The position numbers were made by a program, and so were the translations under genes. Under the pieces are notes generated by a model. The model saw only the letters and a list, made by a program, of their open reading frames with translations, did no database searches and had not been told where the DNA came from. A stretch of DNA of 64,000 bases from Glebionis coronaria. Lineage: Eukaryota; Streptophyta; Magnoliopsida; Asterales; Asteraceae. Shown in pieces: positions 23,678 through 35,554 of this stretch; positions within the stretch are counted from its first letter, which is position 1; every line of letters begins with the position of its first letter. The stretch covers positions 400,513,275-400,577,274 of the forward strand of contig CM046878.1 of NCBI GenBank assembly GCA_025667525.1. The letters run 5' to 3'.

Positions 23678-23695
23678 TCCCCGGCAGGGGCGCCA
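23678..23695 (-). promoter_or_regulatory. Primer binding site of element D
   Basis: Minus strand TGGCGCCCCTGCCGGGGA, three bases from the LTR end (TATCA). Closely resembles the TGGCGCC...GCCGGGGA site of Athila/Tat-type plant elements, which pairs with an aspartate tRNA in those families. Confidence 0.75.
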
Positions 23696-24892
23696 AAATG
23701 ATAGTTGTAATTTAGCACTTGTTTAGGAAAACAACGCAATTAGGGTAAGTATTAACAAGTGACTTAGGAAAATCACAAGTTATGACCCTTTGTGGGGATC
23801 GTTCTCAAGGAGGCTTGGTGTGTGTGTAATGAAATGATTAACTATGTGATTATATTGTTATGAGAAAAGAAAATAGAAATGGGAAAAGAAGAGAGTGACG
23901 GTTACGATGGCGGATTACACGAAGACGAAAAGGTCGTATACGTAAAACCGTAAGAGCACCAAAATTAAAAATTTACTCTAAAGATTCCTAAAAAAATTGC
24001 AATAAATCCTAAATAATGTAATAAGATTTTTAAAAAAATCAAAAATCACACAAACCTTTTATTTAATTAAATAATGATTCTTTAATGCTAATTAAAGCCC
24101 TAAAAATCAATTTAATTAATAAAAAGCCCAAAATGAGTTTTAACACTTTGTAAACCTCTAAAACAACCTAACTTAATTTAAAACTATATTTGAAAATATT
24201 AAAATTAATTATAACTATTCTAAAACAATTAAAAACTATTAAAACTTAAAATAATTATAAAAATAAACCTAAGGACAATGAAAATATTCTAAAAGTTGAA
24301 AAACTCCTAACTTTATGTATTTGAACTAGGAAAAATGAAAAAAGTAGAAAAAACTAAATTTTAATTTTTAATAATAAAATAATAATAAAATAATATTAAA
24401 AATCCAAAGTTTATAAAAAAATTCTAAAAAATTACCAAAAATCTAGAAAAATGCAACTAAGACAAAAATGCAAACAAAAGTTTCCAAAACCTTTTTAATA
24501 ATTTTATATTAATTTTTAAAGTTGATTAAAAACCCTAAAATCATATAAAATAAAAAATAAGTTAATTTGAAAACTTTAATTGATGTAAACCTCAAAAATA
24601 CTACTAAAAACTTAAAAAATATTTTTCCAGATTTTTAAAACACTTTTTCCTATTTTATATTCACTTTCTAAAATTAAAACTTAAAATAATCCTAATAAAT
24701 TAACTACACACGTAAAAAATAAACTTTTTAAGCCAAAAAGTCTTAAACCTAATAAAGAACAAAGGAAAATTCCTAACTGGTGAAAAGCTAAAACAAATAA
24801 GCTGAAAACAGCTTATTACTAAACAACTTGCTTAAATAAGCCAAATACACAAACACCTTAAGTATTTAATGATGCAAAAGGTTACCAGTCAA

Positions 24893-24975
24893 AGAACCTA
24901 GGGCAGATGGTAAACGCGTTTGTGTGTGAGAGGAGTGGCGCAGGTTCGAGTCCTGGCCACGTCCTTTTTGTTAAA
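24893..24975 (+). repeat. tRNA-derived (SINE-like) sequence in LTR D
   Basis: A pol III B box, GGTTCGAGTCC, is perfect at 24943-24953 and a near-consensus A box (TGGTAAACGCG) lies at 24908-24918. The T-arm can pair (cagg/cctg). A T-run terminator follows (cctttttg) and then a T-rich tail. The acceptor stem does not close and there is no proper anticodon arm, so it is not a working tRNA gene. Confidence 0.55.
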
Positions 24976-25432
24976 ATATTTTTTTTTATTTTCTTTTTAT
25001 AAAACTTAAATCCAGTAAGTTACACTACTCTAAAACAATAGAAATGTATTAAATCAAACAAGATTAACTCTAGTAATCATAAGAAAACGTGCCCAAACAC
25101 AAACCCAAAGGGCTAATAATGTCATGTCTTGAAACTTTAGGACCAAACTTGTAATAATTGAGGTTTACAAGGGTCTAAAGTGACAAGTCTTCAAAAAGTG
25201 AGGGACCAATCTTGCCAATCTTCAAATCTTCAAGGACTTTTTTGGAAATTCATGATTCGGGTCCGGTTCTTTGTGCGGCTTCGTTTCCCGTGTTCGTTTT
25301 GATTGATTCATGTGATCTTTTTGTCATTTCCTCAATATCCGTACCTAAATTACACAAGCAACAAACACAAGCATATATATGGGTATTTTGATGATATTTA
25401 ATGCATTTTAAGCCCTATTTGGACGATGAGAC

Positions 25433-25456
25433 TATGTATAAAAGCAGTCTCATCAA
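25433..25456. repeat. Terminal hairpin at the LTR D start
   Basis: gatgagact and agtctcatc are perfect complements around atgtataaaagc. The same palindrome closes the other LTR copy at 17774-17803. It lies at the very 5' terminus of the LTR, where integrase acts. Confidence 0.6.
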
Positions 25457-27890
25457 AGGTATATATATGTATATATACATAAAACAACAAATTCAAACAT
25501 TTAATGAAATGTAGTTCTCTAGGTTAAACATTCCAATTTGTACGTTTGTTGTAATTCCATATTCATTATGTGGCCAGTCAGTTGCCTAAGCAGTCAAAAT
25601 AGACTAACATGTTCATAGATATTAAACAACTACGAAAAGATAGTATGCTCAGGTAGGAAGAACACTTCATGAAATTAAGCAAGTTATAATAGTTATCAAA
25701 TAGTACAGGTAACAAGCAGCGTAAAAGCTTAAACAAACGTATCAAGAAATCACGAAGAAAGTGAAAATCATAGTATAAGATTTTGAGAATTTATTTGGAT
25801 TTTATTGCGATATCCACTTGTTTTTAGGCATTTCATTTATGTTACTGTATTTTAGTTAAACATATAGTTGTACAAGTATTATTAACTTCCATTTTAGATT
25901 TGTTATTAATAATATCATTTAAGTAAAAGTATTTCACTTACAAGTATGGTATTTTACTTTTGTAATCTATGTATCTCAAGTTTCATAAAGCTTATATGAA
26001 AAGTTAATAAAAATAATAGTAGGTTATTAAATTCAATTCATGTACCTGAATTTCCACAAGTTAAGGATTAACCCTTTTTAATTACCAGTTTGATAAAGTG
26101 ACGGTTATAGTCCTTTTTAAATTTTGGATTCATTTAAGTTTCTAATTCACTTGATGAAGTAAAGGACTTTAGGGTTTGCTAAATTTTCGGTTATTTTTAA
26201 AACAAGTCCCTCTATATTTTACCAAATGTACACTTTCCGGTTCTTAACAGCTTTAGTCTTTAGGGTTTCTAGTATTTTCGGGAGATGGTGAAAATAGTCC
26301 CTCTATTTAACATTAGGTTTTATAACTTCCAATAAGTGGCGAACTAATCCTTAGGGCTTCTAAATGTTTCGGCTAATTACATCATTAGTCCTTAGAGTCA
26401 TAAAATGACGGTTTAATCTTCCAAGAATTTACAAAGTGGTCCTTAAGGTCTAATAAGTCATGAATGGCATTTATTAATCCCTACACTTTAAAATATTTGC
26501 AATGTTAGTCCTCGTAGTTTCTGTTTTATCAAGACAAGTTTCAATTGTCATGGTTTTAAGCCATAAGTTTTATAAACTAATGTTCTTTGTCTAAAGGTTT
26601 TTATAAGTTATATCTTTAGTATAAAAAACTATACTTAAGTGTAAAGTTACTAAGTGAGCTTATTAAGTGCACCAAAAGAGCTAATGGGCTTCCCAAACCC
26701 TTATTGAGCTTACAAGATCCATTAACAATTCTTATGAGCTAAGGATTTCTTAATGGGCTTAATTATAGTTTTAGATCCATCAATGTCAGAGTTTTACTAC
26801 ATAGGTCCATAAGACAATAAATGGGCCTAATGGTCTTCCTAATGGGCCTAAACATATTTTAGTCCATTAATAATTCAAGGTTTGCTAAGTGGGCTTGCTA
26901 GGCATTAAATGGGCCTAATATGCTTAGTTAATGGTTTGGCTATATGGTATTGGTCCTATAGGGCCTATTCAAGTTTTGGGTTACAGTTACTTGTGCTTAA
27001 CTAGTCCATTAATAATACTTAACCATTTATCTAGGTGTGAAGTTTATGAAACCTTACAAGCTTATTGGTTCTTAAAGATTAAGTCTAGTTCTCCAAAGAA
27101 AAATTTATAAAATCTAATTTTAGATTTTTCCCCAACTTTTTATTAGATTTTTCAATATTTATAAAATCTAATTAGGTTTACTAAAGGTTTATAAAAATCT
27201 AGTTTAGATTTCCCCCAGGATTTTGCAAGACGCATATTATTCAGTTAGATTTTTATAAAAATCAATTTAGATTTTCCAAGATTGAGTAAAATAGATAGAT
27301 AAATTTAGATTTTTAGAGACTTAAAAAAATCTTCTTAGACTTTCTTACGGGTTCTAGATATTCTGTTAGATTTCTAATGTTCCCGAAGTTTTTATTTAAA
27401 TTTCCATGTGTCTATTATGTATTAGATTGTTCGTGGTTATAATGCATTGTTCGGTACATCATACTTCAGAAGCCATTCTATAAACGTTTGAGGAGCGAGG
27501 GCACTTTAAATCGTAAACCCAACCACTCAGGCCAAACGTAATATCGAGATGGAACATCTTTAGTATAAAGCTCCCTACTAACATGGCATGTTTATTTGTT
27601 TTATTAAGTATCTTGAGTATTTAATATTTCTATAATAAACATTAAATAGCTATATTACGTAAATACGTACAAGTTAGCATCTAATACAATCAACAATTAC
27701 GAATGCATAGAATAATGAATGCGCACTTAAATAATATAGTTATGCATGCTCTCTATGCTATATGCTCTCTAAGTATGTCCCAAAAAAATCCCAGAAAGGT
27801 TTTTATAAAGTTATAGTCCAGTTTTAAATAAAAGAAAAATATTTTTATTCTTATTTTATTTAAAAATTAATCTGGTTCGCTATAACTAAA
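25457..27890. other. LTR-like non-coding sequence in the interior of element E
   Basis: Between the end of LTR D and the PBS of E. No gag or pol motif was found on either strand. From 26640 to 27060 there are about ten TGGGCC/TGGGCT words, and 26090-26520 repeats the phrase 'agtcc(c/t)t'. Both are typical of the LTRs in this window, so it is probably a fragment of another LTR. Its partner is not in the window. Confidence 0.4.
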
Positions 27891-27902
27891 GCTCTGATAC
27901 CA
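27891..27902 (-). promoter_or_regulatory. Primer binding site of element E
   Basis: Minus strand TGGTATCAGAGC, five bases from the LTR end (GGTGTTACA). This is the standard plant initiator-methionine tRNA site, and shows that LTR E acts as a 5' LTR toward the left. Confidence 0.85.
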
Positions 27903-27907
27903 TTCTC

Positions 27908-28747
27908 TGTAACACCTCCATAAAGCGGGTATCACAGTGGTGGATCGATGAGCAAATAGCTTACAAAGCACAGATCATAATTATATGATTTTTGAAATAC
28001 GATTGATGTATACATTGAATTGGTACAATCATTTAAATCGTTGAGTAACATTTGTTATGAATATCCTAGTAAAAGATAATCCCCCGTCATTTTTATGCTC
28101 CTAAATGATGCTCAATCCATGCTCAAATAATCTTGCTAAATAACCTGTGCAAAACATACTAAAGGGGGTCAACATAAAGTTGGTGAATTTACAAACTTTA
28201 ACAGTTTATTAGTTTAGGCATGCATTAAGCAAAGAAGTGACAATGCATTCTCACTAAAATGTAAATAACATTTGTTTATTATTATTAGAAACTGAAGCTT
28301 TACCTCCATAGTCCTCAACAGATGAGGACGTAGTGTCTCACTAAGAGACACCCATTACAGTTCCAACATGGTATACGTCTGTCGTCCCGGCCAAGGCACA
28401 GTGAGCATGACTCACCTAGACGGGGATGGTTAATCCCTATTAGATCTATTTATAATATTTGGGCAATTTACAACAATTTAAAAGTTTCAATAATAAACAA
28501 TCATAGACAAGTTTATACAATCTGGTTATGTCCATTATATGTTTGCATATTTTCTTTCCCAAAAGGGAAAGACTTATCAAGAGTTTATATGGGGCTGTAA
28601 ACTCACCTGGGAGTAGGAAATAGCTGTTTAATATGAATATCCAAATAAAGCTCACGCCAAAGTTATGCCTAATCAAATAGTACAGTCTTAATAGATAGTA
28701 CAAAGGACATACATGTAATAAGTATGTTTTAATAAGTTCTTGGACAT
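27908..28747 (-). repeat. LTR E, 3'-terminal part (split by element B)
   Basis: Ends GGAGGTGTTACA (minus strand) at 27908. About the first 280 bases are homologous to the LTR at 63553-64000, for example gtggatcgat and 'gggtcaaca(t/c)(a/g)aagttggtgaatt'. Element B is inserted at 28748; the rest of the LTR resumes at 52330. Confidence 0.8.
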
Positions 28748-31636
28748 TGTAACACCCCATTTTGGAAATGGAAATATCACAGTAATTATGGCGTGTCATC
28801 AAAGCATACAAGGTAAAATGTCTAAACATTATTTGGCCATATAAAGGAAAATACCGGAATCAAACATCGGTAGTGCAAAAGTACAGCTCATCACACACAA
28901 ACATAGTATAGTAAAGGAAAAAGGACTAAACAATGTCCAAAGCATAAGTATCATAAAGAAAGGAAATGCATAATGTAAAGAAGGCTAGACAGCTTCCAGT
29001 CCATATACGCGTACTCTTAGTGTCTACGAGCGTCCCTGAGTACCTGCCGTTTTGGGAACATAGAAAAGGAAAACGGCTGAGCAATACGCTCAGTGCACGG
29101 ATGTACAATAAAGCATGAATAGAATAAGCATATAACATAATAACAGCGGAAGAAAACTAAGTCCCGAGTAACCTGGTTAAGTCTTAATAAAACTGGTTTT
29201 ATAGTTTGAAAGTCTTATGTTTATCTTATAAAAACTGTTTGTCATAATTTTACCATTAGCAATATAGGTCATGAAAATCCACCGTGCATGAATAATTGGA
29301 GGGGTGACCTCATCATGCAAATTAGAGGGGCTGCCTCTAATTTAATATACTGGTTTTATGGGTAGGAGGGATCAGCTCCTTGTGAAGGATTCAAGGCACA
29401 CACCACATTCACCATGTAATCCTGAATAAAACGTGTAACTAGGATGCACCCATACGCCCCACATGATAAATATAAATAAATGGCCAAAAGCTGAAGGGAC
29501 GCCACGAGCAATCACTCCGCCGTGGTGAAGTCATAACATCAGTGCCTCTAATGTTATGGTTATGGTACCTCCATAACTAGGTGAAACTGGTCATGCATGT
29601 ATATGGCTATAGGTAATCATATATAAACATAAGCAATCAAACACGTAACTTATACTACGGGAAAACAGGTGGCTGCATACGGGGAAATCCTAATAAGGAA
29701 AGAATGTCCATACTGAAAGGACAGGAATCTGTACCTTATGTCCAGTGAACGAGAACGATGAACTGCGAGAATCCTACTTCCGAAACACTAGTGCTACATA
29801 AATACGTACATGAAATAAGTATCTGCTTACTAAATACATAGCTGGTTTTATGTCAGGTCTTAGCTTATTTTATATGTTCTTACTATGTTTTACTGTTTAA
29901 AGCCTTAAACTGTGTTAAATCTTATATTCTGTTCATTCTGATTAAGTATTTCTGATATTTCATGTGTTATTATACTTACTGTGTAATAACAAGTAACTTT
30001 CCAAAAATAGCAGGTTTCCTAAAATAGAAAGTTTCCAAAAATAAAAAGTTACCAAAAGTAGAAAGTTTCCAAAAATAGAAAGTTTCCAAAAATAAATTTA
30101 CTGCTTAAAATAGATAAGTTTCTAAAAATAAAAAGTTTCCATAAATAGATTAGCTGCCTTAAATAAATAAGTTTCTAAAAATAGCTGGTTTCCATAAATA
30201 AATTAGCTGCCTTATTTAATTAAGTTTCTAAAAATAGAAAGTTTCCATAATTAGAAATAAGCTGATTAAATAAGCTAAGTAAATAAGCCTAAGTGTTTTC
30301 ATGATTATTTTCTGAGTCATATGATATATTGTATAGTTTAATAATTATTTCATGTAATTTAATTAAACTATAGATTATAATATTTAATTAAAGTATAACA
30401 TGTTTTAATTAAATATATTAAATAGTTAGGTTAAAAATATGTATTATTAAATTTTAATAATATAACCTAAGTCATGTTAATTAATTAATTATATCCATGG
30501 TTTTTAAAATAATTAATTAATTATAAATTTTAATAATATTAATACTTAGGTTAAAATAATTTCATGATTATTAATAATTAAATAACCTAAGTCATGTTAT
30601 TAAATTAATCCCATCTTTTATTAATTTAATTTTAACATAAGTTCATAACATAAAAAAAACTAACATAAACATGAACCGGATCAAAGCTTAAAAACATGAA
30701 CCGGACATGAACCGACACCGTACCCCGAACCAAATCGGGGTACCCCCTTGCTGCCGTGGGACCCACATGCACCAACCAAGACCATATGGTCTTGGTGGTG
30801 TCGGCTAAGCAAACTGAAACCCCCTTGGGGTCGGTTGCAGCCTGCGGCCCAAAACAAAACACCCCTTAATCGACCCTTTGATTCAATTAATCATCAAAAC
30901 ATGTTAGATCTATGTTTAATTAATATGTTTTTATAAAAACACCACATGTTCATAATTAATAAAAAGATTAAATTAAAAGAAAAGGTTTAAAAAGGTTTTA
31001 CCATATTCGTGGATCAAGGGAATGAAGAACAAACACGAACAAACAACAAAACTTCAAGATCCAAGATCAAAGAATCACCTTGTATGGTGATTCAAGGGTG
31101 GCGGCACAAAGAGAGGAGAAAGAGAGGGTTTAGGTTTTTCTTGAAATCTTCTGTAAAGTGATTTTGAGTAGTAAAAACTAATTAACCCTCTTTTAGTAAA
31201 AATAGGTAATGGGCTTGGCCCATTACTCTTGTTTTGGCCGCGGGTAGGGACCCCCCCATGGGGTTCCCGTACCTCTTTTCGTGTCTCGTTATTTAGTTAC
31301 TCGTTTGTGTTTAATTATGTTCGTGTTTTAAATGTTCTCGTTACGTAAATACCATAATCTAATATATTTAATTACGCTCGTAATAAATATATATACGTAA
31401 TAAATAATAGCTCGTGTTTTAATTACGCTCGTGATTTCGTGATCGCATGTTCGTGATTAATTATTGCTAAATAATTATTACGTGATCGTGCATATAAAAT
31501 ACTTATCGTGTTCTAACACGTACGTAATACGTAAACTCCTAACACGTAATCATAATCATGCTATATTAGGAAAGTTTTTAACTAGTACGTACGATCCTAA
31601 GGGTATTATGCATGGTAAAAGCATGCGAGTTTTACA
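28748..31636 (-). repeat. 3' LTR of element B (intact, uninterrupted)
   Basis: 2889 bases, TGTAAAACTCGC...GGGGTGTTACA on the minus strand. The 30755-30795 segment reads through the site where element C is inserted in the other copy (gtgtcggctaagc). This gives the pre-insertion sequence. Confidence 0.92.
29996..30260. repeat. Degenerate 17-base tandem repeats in LTR B
   Basis: About a dozen variants of 'aaaaatagaaagtttcc' (with aagtttct, agctgcctt interspersed). The matching array is at 38228-38525 in the other LTR, with at least one extra unit there. Confidence 0.7.
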
Positions 31637-31650
31637 ACTCTTCCCCCCTA
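31637..31650 (-). promoter_or_regulatory. Polypurine tract of element B
   Basis: Minus strand taggggggaagagt lies directly before the 3' LTR start TGTAAAACTCG. Confidence 0.8.
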
Positions 31651-31713
31651 AAAAGAATAATTCGTCCCCGAATTATAGATAAAGTAAACTGGAAAAGAAG
31701 AACATACCCGAAT

Positions 31714-34700
31714 TCAAAATACGAAATGATGGTAAGAAGCCCGGATAGACTCCTCCGTTTCCCAAGTGGCTTCCCGCTCGGTATGATCCCTCCATAGAAT
31801 TTTGACGAATTGAACCGTCTTCTTTCTCATGACTCGTTCTTGTCTGTCAAGAACTCGTTCGGGTTCTTTTATAAAAGTGAGATCTTCACGTATCTGTTCT
31901 AGTGGATACTGAACCATGTGAAGGGGATGATATTGGTAACCTCTGAGTAAGGACACATGAAACACATTGTGCACATGCGAAAGCTGCGGAGGCAACGCCA
32001 ATCGGTAAGATACTTCACCGACTCGTTCAATGATATCAAACGGTCCGATGAAACGAGGATTGAGCTTCCCTTTAATCCCGAAGCTTCTAACACCACGTGC
32101 CGGCGAAACCTTAAGGAAGACTTGATCTCCTACGTTAAAGTGTAAATCCTTACGATGCTTATCGGTGTAACTCTTCTGACGTGACCGTGCCTCCTGAATT
32201 TTCTGCCTAGCTACTGCGATCTTCTCATTTGTCATTTCTATGATTTCTGGTCCTTCGAGTGTTCGCTCGCCAACCTGATCCCAGCAGATTAGGGAGCGAC
32301 ACTTTCTGCCATACAACATCTCAAATGGAGCACACTTGGTGCTTGCGTGCCAGATGTTGTTGTATGCAAACTCCACCAAACATATGTATTCGTCCCAATC
32401 ACCCGTCCATTCCAACGCACATGACCTCAACATATCTTCCAATGTCTGAATGGTTCGCTCCAACTGTCCGTCCGTTTGAGGATGAAAAGTCGTGCTAAGC
32501 TTAAGTTGTGTACCCCAAGCTTTCTGCAGACTTTTCCAAAAGCGCGAAGTGAATCGAGGATCTCTGTCTGAGACGATGCTGGATGGTGCACCGTGGAGTC
32601 TCGTGATCTCTCGTCTATACGTATCTGCGAGTTTACTTACCGGATCTTCCTTGCGGATCGGTAAGAAATGAGCTGATTTGGTAAGTCGATCAATGATAAC
32701 CCAAATCGCATCGTGCTTCCTTTTGGTAGGCGGAAGACCGGTAACAAAATCCATGGTGATTTTGTCCCACTTCCACTCTGGAATATATAACGGTTGAAGG
32801 AGACCGCCAGATCGCTGATGCTCGATCTTAACCTGCTGGCAGGTAAGACATTTGGAGATGTAAGAGGCCACATCCTGTTTCATACCACTCCACCAAAAGT
32901 ACTGCTTGATGTCATGGTACATTTTAGTCGAACCAGGATGTATCGAGAATGGGGAGCTATGAGCTTCAGCTAGCAAAGCTTCCCAGAGTTCTTGGTCGTC
33001 AGGAACACAAAGTCTAGTGCCCTGCCATACGATACCATCTGCATCTACTCTGAATTCCGTCTGCTTCTCCAAATTCTGTACTATCGCCCAGATTTCTCCG
33101 TCATCCTTCTGAGCTTCCTTGATCTTAGATAGTAACTCGGGTTCTACTCTAAGATTAGCCCAGTAACCGTGCTGTCCACGTATCATGATCTCGATGTCTA
33201 GTCGCTCCAAGTCTCTGATGACTTCTTCTTTGATTTTAATGCCGTTGATCATTCTGGACTTCCTGCTAAGAGCATCTGCCACTACATTTGCCTTTCCGGG
33301 ATGATAGTGCAGATTAATGTCATAATCCTTCAACAGCTCTAACCATCTCCTCTGCCTCATGTTCAATTCACGCTGAGTGAAGATATACTTCAAGCTCTTG
33401 TGGTCCGTGAAAATGTCACATGATTCTCCAAATAAGTAGTGTCTCCATATCTTCAATGCAAACACGACTGCAACAAGTTCCAAATCGTGTGTGGGGTAAT
33501 TCTCTTCATAAGGCATAAGCTGCCGTGAAGCGTACGCGATCACTTTCCCATGTTGCATGAGAACACAGCCAAGTCCCTTCCCCGATGCATCGCTGTAGAT
33601 TTGAAATCCACCCGTACCATATGGTAGAGTAAGAATAGGTGCAGATACTAACTTCTGCTTCAGGTCTTCAAAGCTCTTCTCTTGATCTTCAGTCCAGACG
33701 ATTTTCTCCCCTTTCCGCATCAGTTTGGTCAATGGTAGTGCTAGGCGGGAAAAGTTCTCTACGAACCTACGGTAATAGCCAGCTAAGCCTAAGAAACTAC
33801 GGACTTCCGTCGCTGATGTCGGCCTTGGCCACTTAGTGATGGCCTCAACCTTCGCTGGATCCATAGTGATTCCTTCTGCTGATACAATGTGACCTAAGAA
33901 TGCCACCTTGTCTAACCAGAACTCACACTTGGAGAATTTAGCATATAGCTGCTTCTGGCGAAGAATCTGTAGTACTTTACGAAGATGGTCTTCGTGTTCC
34001 TCCTTGGACTTTGAGAAAATCAGGATGTCATCGATGAAAACAATGACGAACTTGTCCAGAAATTCATGGAAGATTCTGTTCATCAGATCCATGAACACTG
34101 CTGGAGCATTTGTCAGGCCAAATGGCATAACTACAAACTCGTAGTGGCCATAGCGGGTAAGAAAAGCAGTCTTAGCGATGTCCTGCTCCTTGACCCGTAG
34201 CTGATGATAGCCTGACCTAAGATCGATCTTGGAGAAGTGTTTGGCCCCTTGGAGTTGGTCAAACAGATCGTCAATGCGTGGCAGTGGATACCTATTCCGA
34301 ATGGTAATCTTGTTGAGCTCGCGATAGTCTATGCAAAGACGCATACTGCCGTCCCTCTTCTTAACAAACAAGACCGGTGCGCCCCATGGAGATGCGCTCG
34401 GTCGAATGAAACCTCGTTCTAGAAGTTCTTGCAGTTGATCCTTTAGCTCTTTCAGCTCTATGGGAGCCATGCGATAAGGAGCCTTGGAGATTGGTTCAGC
34501 TCCTGGAACCAGTTCGATACCGAATTCCACTTCTCGTGCAGGTGGTATGCCCGGAAGTTCTGCTGGAAACACATCTTGGAATTCCGACACTATTGGTTGA
34601 TCCTGAATCAATGGAGATTCAGCATCCATGTCGTGAACCGTAGCTAGATAACCCTCGCAGCCATGTGACAGTAGTGCACGCGCTTGCAGGGTGGATATGA

Positions 34701-34941
34701 CTTGTACAGACCGTCCGGGTATGAACACATTATGAATGTACTCTGGTGCATTAACATCACCGAAGATAACTCGATATGAATGGCAGTCTATGGTAGCATG
34801 ATACTTGGATAGCCAATCCATGCCCAAAATCATGTCGAAGTTATTCATGTCCAGCGGAAGTGCGTCGACAGGTCGAACCTTATCATCAAATTCTAGGGGA
34901 AGACTCTTGTATACATGAGTGATTAATACAGAGTCCCTCAA
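31714..34941 (-). CDS. pol: Element B pol: protease end, reverse transcriptase, RNase H, integrase, chromodomain-like end
   Basis: 1075 codons uninterrupted. The C-terminal half of the protease is at 35-44 (DMILGMDWL). RT spans about 180-370 with catalytic FIDD at 303-306. RNase H shows D451, E488, D513 and D556. The integrase zinc finger has H661, H668, C698 and C701, and its catalytic triad is D731, D792 and E828. A chromodomain-like segment is at about 1030-1065. The proteins copy the element RNA into DNA and insert it in the nucleus; a chromodomain would steer it to marked chromatin. The apparent start is TTG: the frame really continues from the ORF upstream, from which it is separated by a one-base deletion at about 34940. 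With that exception the whole pol could still be active. Confidence 0.93.
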   Translation of the reverse strand: MRDSVLITHVYKSLPLEFDDKVRPVDALPLDMNNFDMILGMDWLSKYHATIDCHSYRVIFGDVNAPEYIHNVFIPGRSVQVISTLQARALLSHGCEGYLATVHDMDAESPLIQDQPIVSEFQDVFPAELPGIPPAREVEFGIELVPGAEPISKAPYRMAPIELKELKDQLQELLERGFIRPSASPWGAPVLFVKKRDGSMRLCIDYRELNKITIRNRYPLPRIDDLFDQLQGAKHFSKIDLRSGYHQLRVKEQDIAKTAFLTRYGHYEFVVMPFGLTNAPAVFMDLMNRIFHEFLDKFVIVFIDDILIFSKSKEEHEDHLRKVLQILRQKQLYAKFSKCEFWLDKVAFLGHIVSAEGITMDPAKVEAITKWPRPTSATEVRSFLGLAGYYRRFVENFSRLALPLTKLMRKGEKIVWTEDQEKSFEDLKQKLVSAPILTLPYGTGGFQIYSDASGKGLGCVLMQHGKVIAYASRQLMPYEENYPTHDLELVAVVFALKIWRHYLFGESCDIFTDHKSLKYIFTQRELNMRQRRWLELLKDYDINLHYHPGKANVVADALSRKSRMINGIKIKEEVIRDLERLDIEIMIRGQHGYWANLRVEPELLSKIKEAQKDDGEIWAIVQNLEKQTEFRVDADGIVWQGTRLCVPDDQELWEALLAEAHSSPFSIHPGSTKMYHDIKQYFWWSGMKQDVASYISKCLTCQQVKIEHQRSGGLLQPLYIPEWKWDKITMDFVTGLPPTKRKHDAIWVIIDRLTKSAHFLPIRKEDPVSKLADTYRREITRLHGAPSSIVSDRDPRFTSRFWKSLQKAWGTQLKLSTTFHPQTDGQLERTIQTLEDMLRSCALEWTGDWDEYICLVEFAYNNIWHASTKCAPFEMLYGRKCRSLICWDQVGERTLEGPEIIEMTNEKIAVARQKIQEARSRQKSYTDKHRKDLHFNVGDQVFLKVSPARGVRSFGIKGKLNPRFIGPFDIIERVGEVSYRLALPPQLSHVHNVFHVSLLRGYQYHPLHMVQYPLEQIREDLTFIKEPERVLDRQERVMRKKTVQFVKILWRDHTEREATWETEESIRASYHHFVF

Positions 34942-35341
34942 GGCGTGGATATAGTAAGCCTATTTTCTAGTGGCAAGGGAGGCATCCTAATGTTCTTAGC
35001 ATAAGCAGTAGAAATAACAGAGTAAGTAGCACCCGTATCGAAAAGAACACATGCAGCACGACCATACATATACAAGATTCCAGTGATGGTACCTGTAGAC
35101 TTGTTGGCTTGGTCTCGAGATGTCGTGTAGACACGCCCGGCAGTAAGAGGCGGCTTGGTATCAGCATGTCCCGATGTACCCTCCATCTCGCCCTTACGGC
35201 AATCCTTCATAATATGGCCAGGAAGACCACACTTGAAGCACGCATCAGTATTACGGCGACATGGTCCTGGGTGCCTACGGTGGCAAGTAGAGCAAAGAGG
35301 ATGAGTGTATCCTCCAGCAGGTGCTCTGGCTGGCTGAGGAC
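34938..35341 (-). CDS. Element B gag C-terminus and protease start (fourth exon)
   Basis: Open frame to 34938; the visible ATG at 35354 lies inside a predicted intron, so 35341 is a better left border. It has [15 protein letters not shown], then a classic zinc knuckle [14 protein letters not shown] (C-x2-C-x4-H-x4-C), which binds the element RNA. The protease active site [11 protein letters not shown] follows. The stop after NRLTISTP is caused by loss of one base; the pol frame picks up immediately with [11 protein letters not shown]. Confidence 0.85.
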
Positions 35342-35415
35342 CTGATAAAAACATTTTACATGAGACATAATAGTTGGGTAGAAAGCACGAAGCGGATAAT
35401 CGTAAGATTGAATAC
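35342..35415 (-). other. Predicted intron 3 in gag of element B
   Basis: 74 bases, gtattc...ttttatcag, T-rich toward the 3' end. It splits a Gly codon (phase 1: ACT G|GT CCT). Removal restores the frame between the Arg/Gln-rich stretch and the zinc-knuckle exon; left in, the frame is lost because 74 is not a multiple of three. Confidence 0.7.
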
Positions 35416-35494
35416 CAGTGATAGCTGGACGGCTAGGCTGCGAACCTCTCTGGTTCTGGTCCCTACCGTTTCCATGGTTCCTGGTAGAAGTTTG
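35416..35494 (-). CDS. gag: Element B gag exon 3 (79 bases)
   Basis: Basic, Arg/Asn/Gln-rich linker (RNHGNGRDQNQRGSQPSRP). It is in frame with the flanking exons when introns 2 and 3 are removed (phase 0 in, phase 1 out). Such linkers between capsid and zinc knuckle are usual in this family. Confidence 0.68.
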
Positions 35495-35554
35495 CTAAAG
35501 TGTCAGAATATGAGTTATAACATAAAACATAAGAAATTTCGTAAGTATTAGGAC
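35495..35554 (-). other. Predicted intron 2 in gag of element B
   Basis: 60 bases, gtccta...acactttag, with a perfect branch-type CTGAC just upstream of the acceptor. It ends in an in-frame TAG if not removed. The donor (GTCCTA) is weak and the length is at the low limit for a plant intron, so this is the least certain of the three. Confidence 0.55.

Larger units (their letters stand above)
17458..25456 (-). mobile_element. Element D: non-autonomous gag/protease-only LTR retrotransposon
   Basis: A 5' LTR (23699-25456) with PBS at 23678-23695 lies on the right. A gag/protease region (19702-22931) and a PPT (17804-17814) are followed by the start of a 3' LTR (17803 down to 17458). Between gag/protease and PPT are about 1.9 kb without RT, RNase H or integrase. 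The PBS type and the gag style point to the Athila/Tat branch of Ty3/Gypsy. With a protease-like domain but no pol it would have to be mobilised in trans. The 3' LTR is truncated or interrupted by the transposon relic on its left. Confidence 0.75.
23699..25456 (-). repeat. 5' LTR of element D
   Basis: Starts TGATGAGACTGC (minus strand, 25456) and ends CAACTATCA (23699), 1758 bases with TG...CA ends. The first 345 bases match the 3' LTR fragment. The last 1000 bases are homologous to LTR H. The middle carries a tRNA-derived insertion (24893-24975). Confidence 0.82.

Noticed and set aside
24893..24975. tRNA gene
   Set aside because: B box is perfect, but the acceptor stem does not close and no anticodon arm is visible.
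28446..29138. ORFs of 127 and 70 codons in LTR E/B, the second repeated at 37157-37369
   Set aside because: Both lie in LTR sequence and the repeated one is simply the other LTR copy.
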